22,016 nt of DNA, taken from assembly GCA_947374445.1 (NCBI GenBank), contig CANCBY010000019.1, positions 1 to 22,016 of the forward strand, in the 5' to 3' direction. Every line of letters begins with the position of its first letter. Position 1 is the stretch's first letter. The notes beneath the pieces were generated by a model. That model made no database searches. It was given only the letters and a program-made list of their open reading frames with translations, and was not told where the DNA came from. Positions 15,937 to 22,016 of this stretch are shown here, one piece after another. This DNA is from Pseudobdellovibrionaceae bacterium (GTDB lineage: Bacteria > Bdellovibrionota > Bdellovibrionia > Bdellovibrionales > Bdellovibrionaceae). Made by a program: the position numbers and the translations under genes.

Positions 15937-16698
15937 ATGAAATACGTTGCCGCATCTGCCTTAATCGTTATGTCCAACTGGTGCTTCGGGCTTAATGCTA
16001 AGCCGTTAACAAAAAATATTGATGAAAAATATTTTACAATCGTCAAGCTTGAGACCAAAGAAGTGCCCTCGAGTGATGAGAGCAAATCTACGGGCACCCG
16101 TTGGGATTCCAACGCGAGCCCGGCACTGGATGCAAACTGTGCGGCCAGTACTTCTCCTGGAACATTTACGCGAAATAGCAACTTCTTGATTGGCTTTGAC
16201 GACCTAGCCAACAAAGCCGAACAAATACTTAATCTCGGTAGCAGAGTTTGGGATATCGTCGAGAGAAACAAACCTGTGGCAAACCTCAAAAACGACGCAG
16301 GAACGGCTCTCCCGACAGGAGCTAAATGTTGGCTTGAGCTTCAGGGCTGGAGCCGGCCTCAAGCAAAAACATTCGTTGCCAGCTTAAAAAATTCCTATGG
16401 CTCTGAAGTTGTAAAGTTTAAATACAAAATTCTCTACGTGACCGGTGGAAATGTTAATGGACGTGGTCGCTACATTGGATTTGCAACAATTCAGCCGGTC
16501 GACACTACTGTTGCATGGGGATATAAATTTAATGCCCAGGGCCTAGTTCTGGCGATTATGAATACAGGGACACACGCTGATCCTGTCGCCGGAATGATGC
16601 TCTCTGTAGCCTACTCAACAGAAAGTTCAATCTCGAATCATTCCTATGCTCAAAATTATTTTATCGACGGCCTCGGGCAATTCGAAATAACAAAATAA
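15937..16698 (+). CDS. Exported protein of unknown function
   Basis: A 253-aa protein I do not recognise. The start is secure: GGAGG lies 8 nt before ATG 15937 and a signal peptide follows (core about 4-18, likely cut after LNAK or close by). The mature protein has a Ser/Thr-rich segment with two cysteines region (about 45-70), a short helical stretch (about 85-115), then alternating strands with many Gly, Tyr and Thr (about 130-250). It does not end in a barrel-type aromatic residue, so a periplasmic or secreted location is more likely. A strong stem-loop follows its stop codon, before the sensor kinase gene. Confidence 0.65.
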   Translation: MKYVAASALIVMSNWCFGLNAKPLTKNIDEKYFTIVKLETKEVPSSDESKSTGTRWDSNASPALDANCAASTSPGTFTRNSNFLIGFDDLANKAEQILNLGSRVWDIVERNKPVANLKNDAGTALPTGAKCWLELQGWSRPQAKTFVASLKNSYGSEVVKFKYKILYVTGGNVNGRGRYIGFATIQPVDTTVAWGYKFNAQGLVLAIMNTGTHADPVAGMMLSVAYSTESSISNHSYAQNYFIDGLGQFEITK

Positions 16699-16715
16699 TT
16701 TAATTTTCATTTTGA

Positions 16716-16768
16716 TTCCCATTAGCATTCAAACGCTTCATTTTGGTGCGAACCGATGCTAATGGGAA
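16716..16768 (+). other. Stem-loop between the exported-protein gene and the sensor kinase gene
   Basis: TTCCCATTAGCAT (16716-16728) and ATGCTAATGGGAA (16756-16768) are perfect 13-bp reverse complements around a 27-nt loop. The right arm is followed by an A-run rather than a T-run, so an ordinary intrinsic terminator is not supported on either strand. It lies 18 bp after one stop codon and about 50 bp before the kinase start. It may stabilise the upstream mRNA or bind a regulator. Confidence 0.5.
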
Positions 16769-16816
16769 AAATCTTAACGAAGAGCTCTCTTTTCTCAGGA
16801 CCATAGTCTGTCAAGC

Positions 16817-18562
16817 TTGAGTGCCAGTGAACCGATAGAATCAAATGAACATGTCCCATATAACGGTGTTGATTTGAAAAACTCTTTGCTCTCAGCTCAG
16901 CTCAGATCTCTATCGAGATCATCGACTTCAGCCGCTCTTGGACACGTGGCCTTTATCACACTATTTTTTTCAGCAATCACCGCGACCTATGCCTTTGATC
17001 CTATTTTCACTGTGCTCTCTGCAACAATATTTTCTGTATCGCTCTTAAGATTTACTAAAAGTCTCTCGTGGCAAAAAAATGAAAAAATAGAAATTGAGAA
17101 TATTACGTCAGAAAAAAACAGATTCGACTTTTTAGTCACCCTTGTCTCGGTCTCTTGGGCTTTACTATTTACACGCATTTGGTCTCTGTCGGAAATGAAC
17201 ACCGGCACACTGACGATAATACAGTTTTCAGTCTGTGGGCTTTTGGGTGCAGCCTCTTCAAGTCTCGGCAGTTCAAAGCGAAGTTACTATTTATTTATTT
17301 TTCCGATCTTAGCCAGCGTATCTGCTCACGGTTTTATGTATTCCACGAGCACTTTAGATATGGTCACTCAAGAAATTCTTTACGTCGTATTTGCGCTCTT
17401 TGTAATAAAGGTTCAAATGGACCAAGAAAAATTATGGCTTGAGAACTATTCGCAAAAAAAAGAACTTGAGATCATCCTGCAAAGCTTTCCTTTTGGCATT
17501 AGCATCCTCGATCAGGGCCGATACACCTATGTGAACCAAAATGCCGCTGAACAGACCGGGGTTTTGGCACATCATTTCGTTGGCAAGAAAATTGGATTTT
17601 TAGGGCCAGAATCTGCCTATAGCAAACTCATGCGAGAATTTATCGCTTCTTCAGAGGACCGACATGTCGGAGAAATTTCTTTGTTTGATCAGGTCAGTCA
17701 AAGCCAGCGTTTTTATATTATAATGCTACAGAAACTTTCAAATGCAAAACGCATGATCTGCTTGACCGTAGATATTGACGAAAAAAAGAAAGTCGAAGCT
17801 GAGCTGCAAAGACAAACATCTAAATCTCTCGCCGCTGCAAAAATGGCAAGTCTTGGCGAAATGGCTAGTGGTCTTGCGCACGAAATCAACAATCCTTTAG
17901 CAATCATAGCCGGAATATCCCAACAACTTTTAAGGATTATGGCATCTGAGAAGGTCGAAAACAAAAAAATGGCTTCAGGACTTGAGCGCATTGATCGAAC
18001 GACCCTGAGAATTGCCTCCATCATAAAGGGCTTACGAACATTTGCCAGAGATGCTGAGTCAGACGCTTTTACAGACGTCGACATCAATAGCCTGATAGAA
18101 GAAACTCTCTCATTTTGCCGCAATAAGTTCGCACGCCTGGGCGTTGACTTGCAGGTCTCTATTCCGGATAAAACTCTGCAGCTTGAATGCCGAGAAACCG
18201 AGATATCCCAAGTAATTTTAAATCTTTTGAACAATGCGGTCGATGCTGTTGAACACCTTTCTGAAAAGTGGGTGCGAATCGAAGCCCACCTTCAAAAAGA
18301 CACAGCACTACAGGCAGACTATGTTGAAATTGCTATTATCGATAGTGGGTCAGGCGTGCCGCTAGCTATTCGCGAGAAAATCATGCAGCCCTTTTTTACG
18401 ACGAAAGAAGTTGGTAAGGGCACAGGCCTCGGGCTCAGCATTTCGATTGGAATTGCAAAGGCTCATCAAGGAAATTTAGATATTGACCCAAACAATCCGA
18501 ATACAAAATTCTTTATTCGTCTTCCGCAGCGGCAGAGCCCTAAACAAAAACTTGCGTCTTAG
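16817..18562 (+). CDS. Membrane PAS-domain sensor histidine kinase, orphan
   Basis: About 581 aa. An N-terminal membrane unit with roughly five to six helices spans residues 38-200, and a PAS-like domain follows (about 215-320). A short coiled coil leads to the dimerisation domain with GLAHEINNPL (His355). The ATPase domain has NLLNNAVDA (Asn473), DSGSG from Asp509, QPFFTTK and GKGTGLGL (533-540). This NtrB-like arrangement should phosphorylate a regulator encoded elsewhere; none is adjacent. The start is uncertain: TTG 16817 has no near ribosome site, while an in-frame CTG at 16808 sits 7 nt after AGGA. No ATG lies close by in frame. It converges with the next gene, leaving 20 bp. Confidence 0.92.
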   Translation: MSASEPIESNEHVPYNGVDLKNSLLSAQLRSLSRSSTSAALGHVAFITLFFSAITATYAFDPIFTVLSATIFSVSLLRFTKSLSWQKNEKIEIENITSEKNRFDFLVTLVSVSWALLFTRIWSLSEMNTGTLTIIQFSVCGLLGAASSSLGSSKRSYYLFIFPILASVSAHGFMYSTSTLDMVTQEILYVVFALFVIKVQMDQEKLWLENYSQKKELEIILQSFPFGISILDQGRYTYVNQNAAEQTGVLAHHFVGKKIGFLGPESAYSKLMREFIASSEDRHVGEISLFDQVSQSQRFYIIMLQKLSNAKRMICLTVDIDEKKKVEAELQRQTSKSLAAAKMASLGEMASGLAHEINNPLAIIAGISQQLLRIMASEKVENKKMASGLERIDRTTLRIASIIKGLRTFARDAESDAFTDVDINSLIEETLSFCRNKFARLGVDLQVSIPDKTLQLECRETEISQVILNLLNNAVDAVEHLSEKWVRIEAHLQKDTALQADYVEIAIIDSGSGVPLAIREKIMQPFFTTKEVGKGTGLGLSISIGIAKAHQGNLDIDPNNPNTKFFIRLPQRQSPKQKLAS

Positions 18563-18582
18563 ATTCAATCTGGAATTTTAGC

Positions 18583-20082
18583 CTAGTTAAACATCGCTTC
18601 ATTTTTTAGCGCTGCTGCGACTCTTTCGCAATTCAACAAGGGGCGAACAGATGATTGTACCCAAGTTGATGCGCAGGCCCCAACCATCGGCGCCAGAGTG
18701 TAAAAGTAAAGACCCGTGCTTGGTGCATCATAATTGTACTGGCCGTCTGGAACTGTCGAATCAAAAAGATGAAATGTGGAATAAAACTGTGGCTGCCTCA
18801 TGCCTTCATACGCCTGATGCAATCTTTCATAGAGAAAGCGAATTTCATTCGATGTCAACGGCACGCCAACATTGTTCGCATGCACGAACTCTGCTGGAAT
18901 GTCTTGAGTGTCAAGCTTAGGCCTAGATGCTGGGTTTCTCGCAAAACCAAGATCGTTTTCGATTCGAGTCGCCAAGCCTTGTCGCAATTTCAATGCAATG
19001 TCCTTTTGGCCCCGCAACTCTGCCATGGCAATACTAGAGATATGATGCGATCTCAAAATCTCAATAACATCATTCGATAAATATCTGTTTAAGACACGTT
19101 CTAAAATGCTGAGCCCGTTGCCGCAATTAAAACCCCGTGACTGCGAATCATACAGAAAGTGAATGGCCATTTTACCTGCGCAGTTAGGATTAAATCCTAG
19201 GAACTTTCCGAAGGCATCATAATCGCCAATTCCATTTTTTTTGACAACAATCTCTGCTTGCTTGTTGAATCCAGGAATCACAAATTGAGCGTCTTCTACT
19301 GACTTGGCCCAGTTTGCATAAAGATGATTCATTTCTTCTAGATCTATCTGAGTCTCTTTGCTGAAAATATTATGACACACTTGAATTTGCGACATCGCTC
19401 TGATCATTTGGCCGATGTCATCGATCGAACGATTGTTCTTTACCCAGAGATCACCAAAGTACGGATTCTGAGCAACGTGAACATAATCCGAGGCTTCAGT
19501 GGCTACGCCTGGCCGACCGGCCTCGTAATTTACTTTGAGTGCTCGGCCATCTTCAAAGCTCTCGAAGCTCGAAGGATAAAATGAACGCGATAGAATTTTG
19601 GGAGCATCGGTGGCTGATCTCGAACTCGATAAAATCCAAGATGAAAAACCACGGATTAATTTTTGCGCCAATTTTTCATAACGCCGATCCCCAGTCAGTC
19701 GGTAGGCATAACAAGCTCCCTCAAGGTAAGGAGCCGTGTGAATGCCGACGTTATCAGAACCATTGTTTTGATGAGTAAATACAACCTGTCCTGCAACTTT
19801 TGAAACCTGGACCCCTGTCCACATACTGCCCCACCAATAGTGCCCCTGTGGATTGCCTTCGGGAGTGCCGTGGATTCGCGATTCGGCAAAGCCATAGTAG
19901 CGAGTGTCTTTGAGTATAGTTAAAAACTCATCTGTAGCAGCTTCTCGCTCTTGTGTTGTAATCGGTGTCCCTTTGTCTGGACGTTGAAAAACAACATTCG
20001 AATTTGCAGCTTGAGCCACCACGGAAACGGCTGAAGCTCCGCTAATAATACCGGCAGATAGGACAAGACTAAATAATTTCAA
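18583..20082 (-). CDS. Large exported protein of unknown function
   Basis: About 499 aa. The TTG at 20082 is preferred because AGGGAG lies 5 nt upstream and the product then begins MKLFS; a GTG two codons earlier overlaps that site. A signal peptide runs to about residue 25 (ends VVAQA). The mature protein is rich in Trp, Tyr and His: YWWGSMWTG (about 82-90), then a helical pattern with repeated aromatic pairs that suggests an alpha/alpha toroid like those of six-hairpin glycosidases or lyases. That fold is a guess; no catalytic motif is certain. Several cysteines (about six in the mature part) suit an oxidising compartment. A 16-bp palindrome lies before the gene. Confidence 0.6.
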   Translation of the reverse strand: MKLFSLVLSAGIISGASAVSVVAQAANSNVVFQRPDKGTPITTQEREAATDEFLTILKDTRYYGFAESRIHGTPEGNPQGHYWWGSMWTGVQVSKVAGQVVFTHQNNGSDNVGIHTAPYLEGACYAYRLTGDRRYEKLAQKLIRGFSSWILSSSRSATDAPKILSRSFYPSSFESFEDGRALKVNYEAGRPGVATEASDYVHVAQNPYFGDLWVKNNRSIDDIGQMIRAMSQIQVCHNIFSKETQIDLEEMNHLYANWAKSVEDAQFVIPGFNKQAEIVVKKNGIGDYDAFGKFLGFNPNCAGKMAIHFLYDSQSRGFNCGNGLSILERVLNRYLSNDVIEILRSHHISSIAMAELRGQKDIALKLRQGLATRIENDLGFARNPASRPKLDTQDIPAEFVHANNVGVPLTSNEIRFLYERLHQAYEGMRQPQFYSTFHLFDSTVPDGQYNYDAPSTGLYFYTLAPMVGACASTWVQSSVRPLLNCERVAAALKNEAMFN

Positions 20083-20111
20083 ACACACTCCCTGTTTTTG
20101 AAATTTTATTA

Positions 20112-20127
20112 TTTTTCAATTGAAAAA
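20112..20127. promoter_or_regulatory. 16-bp palindrome before the large exported protein gene
   Basis: TTTTTCAATTGAAAAA is a perfect palindrome 30 bp upstream of the start at 20082. It lies in a very AT-rich stretch. Its place fits an operator, but low complexity makes chance likely enough to keep the confidence low. Confidence 0.3.
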
Positions 20128-20210
20128 CCTGAGTGCTCAATAGTTAAACATCCAAGCTTCATCCTAGCTTCATGGTTCTTTATAATCCTGCCGAAGTCAA
20201 ATTATCTCAT

Positions 20211-20621
20211 TCAAATCAGGGCCTGAACGGCCTCCAAAACAGCTTCTGAATAACTAAAAATATTTCTAACTTCAGAGAGAGAAATCCACTCGACTCCCTT
20301 ATTGTAATCAGCATCATTAACCAATGCTCGCATCGAGTTTTTGAGGTAGCCGCGGTAAAATAACGTCAAACAATCAAAGTCTTCGCCCGCCCAATTAAAA
20401 ATATACTCTTTATCAATACAAGAAGACTCTTCTATAATAATTTTATAGCCGGTCTCTTCGAAGGTTTCTCTGACGGCCGCCTCGGGAGCTGTTTCACTGG
20501 ACTCGATTTTGCCTCCAGGAAGAAAAAAATACTCCTTACCACTGACAGGATCAATGGCTCGAAAGGTTAGTATTTTTTCGCCTTGTAAAACAATGGCAGA
20601 GGTCCGAACACGACTGGTCAT
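20211..20621 (-). CDS. Nudix hydrolase
   Basis: A 136-aa single-domain Nudix protein. The Nudix box is complete in spacing: Gly37, five residues, Glu43, seven residues, then RETFEETGY (51-59), with metal-binding Glu52, Glu55 and Glu56. The first variable position of the REUXEEXGU core is Thr rather than a large aliphatic residue, a mild deviation. Nudix enzymes hydrolyse nucleoside diphosphates linked to another group; the substrate is not told by the box. No signal peptide, so cytosolic. The start has only a weak GAG ribosome site. It lies 120 bp upstream of the large exported gene on the same strand and is divergent from the barrel gene. Confidence 0.92.
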   Translation of the reverse strand: MTSRVRTSAIVLQGEKILTFRAIDPVSGKEYFFLPGGKIESSETAPEAAVRETFEETGYKIIIEESSCIDKEYIFNWAGEDFDCLTLFYRGYLKNSMRALVNDADYNKGVEWISLSEVRNIFSYSEAVLEAVQALI

Positions 20622-20724
20622 AAATCTATCTCAAATGAAGTGCTTCTGATCGTCAACCCGAAAGTTCTCAATAGGACTTGCAGAAGGCATGAACGCGTGA
20701 AAACATCATAAAAAAAGGACTCAC

Positions 20725-21546
20725 ATGAAAACTTCATCTCTCAATAAATTTTCGTTTGCCAGCACTTTAATTCTTACACTATCTCTCGCATCGGTCACCT
20801 GGGCGGCCACGAGCTTCACTTCATTGACACAAGATGATTATGACAAGGTCACCAAAGAGTTCTCTGGAAACTTTGTTCATCCTTCGGTTTCGGGGGCGGA
20901 CACCCTTGGGAAAATTTTTGGAGTTGAGACCTCGATTGTCGCAGGCCAGACCAGCAGCCCGAATATCGATGCTATCGTAAAGAGATCAGGAGCTAGCGGC
21001 GGCCTTAGCAATCTTTATAACGGCGGCCTTTTGGTGGCCCTCAGTGTGCCACTCGGCTTTACCGGCGAGATTGTTTATTTTCCTAAAACAACAATATCAG
21101 ACTCAAGCTTTCAGACAACATCATTGGGCCTAAAATGGACGGCCTCTGAGTCGGTCTTGATCTTACCTCTGAATTTGGCATTCCGGGGGATATACACAAG
21201 TTCAGAGTTTTCGTTCAATCAAACTCTCTCTGGCACTACTGCTACAGTCACAAATAAAAATACGGTCACTGGCTTGCAAGTACTTGTGAGTCCCAAGCTT
21301 CCGTTTGTTGAACCCTATGTTGGTATCGGTATGCTGAGCGCTTCGAACTCGCTCGGCGTGACAGGCACGACAGGCACCATCTTTGATACGACTCTCACAA
21401 CAAGCCAATCTTCAGACAACAAGGCCTCATCAACTCAGTTGATTGCAGGGATCAATGCAAAGTTGTTGTTATTTTCTCTCGGAGCGGAGTACTCAAAAGC
21501 TTTTGATGCTAGCAGACTGGGCGTTAAGTTCGGATTTGCATTCTGA
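20725..21546 (+). CDS. Predicted outer-membrane beta-barrel protein
   Basis: A 273-aa protein with a signal peptide (core about 11-25, likely cut after WAA). The start has AAGGA 5 nt upstream. After an N-terminal stretch of about 50 residues, amphipathic strands rich in Gly, Thr and Ser alternate with turns, and the chain ends GVKFGFAF, a typical last strand with C-terminal Phe. This is the pattern of a small outer-membrane barrel. I do not recognise a named family or ligand. The gene stands alone, divergent from the Nudix gene, and converges with the next gene across a shared hairpin. Confidence 0.75.
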   Translation: MKTSSLNKFSFASTLILTLSLASVTWAATSFTSLTQDDYDKVTKEFSGNFVHPSVSGADTLGKIFGVETSIVAGQTSSPNIDAIVKRSGASGGLSNLYNGGLLVALSVPLGFTGEIVYFPKTTISDSSFQTTSLGLKWTASESVLILPLNLAFRGIYTSSEFSFNQTLSGTTATVTNKNTVTGLQVLVSPKLPFVEPYVGIGMLSASNSLGVTGTTGTIFDTTLTTSQSSDNKASSTQLIAGINAKLLLFSLGAEYSKAFDASRLGVKFGFAF

Positions 21547-21550
21547 TTTT

Positions 21551-21573
21551 GATCCCACTCAACGAGTGGGATC
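21551..21573. other. Hairpin at the convergent 3' ends
   Basis: GATCCCACTC (21551-21560) and GAGTGGGATC (21564-21573) are perfect 10-bp reverse complements with loop AAC. The minus-strand gene's TGA stop and its last codons lie within it. No T-run follows on either strand, so efficient intrinsic termination is doubtful. A further CACTC (21573-21577) could pair with GAGTG in an alternative fold. Confidence 0.5.
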
Positions 21574-22016
21574 ACTCATCGACGTCAGTTCAAAAGTCTG
21601 ACAAGCGAGAGGAAGTGATTTCCAACTGTGGTCAACGCCACTCTCAAGAAGCGCTTCAAATAATTGACGACCTATTTTTTTTCTGAAAGCCAAGAAGCCC
21701 CAAGCCCAGGAACTTTCCAAGCCTTGAGGTTTTTCACAAATTGCAAACCCGCTGGCTTCTGGGCGTAAACACCCCCAAATTTGAGGACTATCAATCGTTT
21801 GCCCTGCAGCTATCAAATCAACAGAGCCGGTGGCTGCTGCCATCATTTGATCCAAAATATTTGACGGCTGAAATAATAAATCCGGCAAAAACAAAAGATT
21901 CCAATCGAGCCAAAATGGTTCTGAAAGCAAAACTGTCTCTGGCCACTCTCTTGTTGGCTGAACCGATTGAATCGCAAGCTGCGAAAGCTTTCTTTGATGA
22001 CAGTAATCCAGCAGAT
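21559..22016 (-). CDS. Sugar-nucleotidyltransferase-like protein, 3' part
   Basis: The frame is open to the right edge, so the 5' part is missing; about 151 codons are visible. A TTG at 21930 is internal, since in-frame coding sequence continues upstream of it. The segment FLPDLLFQPS, then a strand with VDLIAAG, then CEKP and WGFLAF resemble the middle of the nucleotidyltransferases that make sugar nucleotides (glucose-1-phosphate thymidylyl- or uridylyltransferase type): a PD pair on the active-site strand and the conserved EKP. The N-terminal GxGxR signature would lie outside the window. The assignment rests on pattern memory. The last codons lie in the hairpin shared with the barrel gene. 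Confidence 0.55.
   Translation of the reverse strand, partial: LLDYCHQRKLSQLAIQSVQPTREWPETVLLSEPFWLDWNLLFLPDLLFQPSNILDQMMAAATGSVDLIAAGQTIDSPQIWGCLRPEASGFAICEKPQGLESSWAWGFLAFRKKIGRQLFEALLESGVDHSWKSLPLACQTFELTSMSDPTR

Noticed and set aside
15900..16289. Minus-strand frame of 129 codons opposite the exported-protein gene at 15937
   Set aside because: The plus-strand gene has a strong GGAGG site and a signal peptide; the opposite frame has neither.
17713..18234. Minus-strand frame of 173 codons inside the sensor kinase gene
   Set aside because: It lies opposite intact kinase motifs (His355 region to N box) and its product shows no domain; long shadow frames are common opposite conserved genes.
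1..22016. Defence island, CRISPR array, prophage or transposon
   Set aside because: No regularly spaced repeats, no transposase, integrase, Cas or phage structural gene was seen on either strand.

Overview
The window reads as a chromosomal segment of a Gram-negative bacterium that exports an unusual number of degradative proteins. Lipoprotein signal peptides, outer-membrane beta-barrel proteins with C-terminal Phe, and a run of exported hydrolases suggest a Bdellovibrio-like predator (Bdellovibrionota). That placement is an inference from gene content; there is no rRNA or marker gene here to settle it. I see no tRNA, rRNA, CRISPR array, insertion sequence or phage gene.

Left part (1-6904): the 3' end of an MscS-type channel gene, then a trypsin-fold lipoprotein. 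Convergent to the protease is a predicted outer-membrane protein gene. Next comes an OmpR-type response regulator with its overlapping sensor kinase. After that, on the minus strand, are a class I glutamine amidotransferase-like protein and an EamA-type transporter.

Middle part (6905-15617): mostly exported enzymes. These are a transglutaminase-elicitor-like protein, an M14 zinc carboxypeptidase, an exported protein with a nucleotidyltransferase signature, a cytosolic Cys-cluster (YkgJ-like) protein, and a circularly permuted PHB-depolymerase-type esterase. A glutathione S-transferase follows the esterase. Then come a papain-like exported protein and a lytic-transglycosylase-like lipoprotein. 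A 25-bp perfect inverted repeat forms a two-way terminator between the GST gene and the papain-like gene, and it encodes the last codons of the latter. The lytic-transglycosylase-like gene has its ribosome binding site and start codon inside a 40-nt near-perfect hairpin.

Right part (15618-22016): an exported protein of unknown function, a membrane PAS sensor kinase with no adjacent regulator, and a 499-501 aa exported protein of unknown function. These are followed by a Nudix hydrolase, a predicted outer-membrane barrel, and the 3' part of a sugar-nucleotidyltransferase-like gene that runs off the right edge.

Most genes stand alone or in pairs; the clearest operons are the two-component pair and esterase-GST. 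Several convergent junctions are only a few bases apart. I did not find a multi-gene defence or mobile system. The most distinctive signals are the hairpin-locked start, the gene-end terminators, and the exported proteins with unexpected folds.
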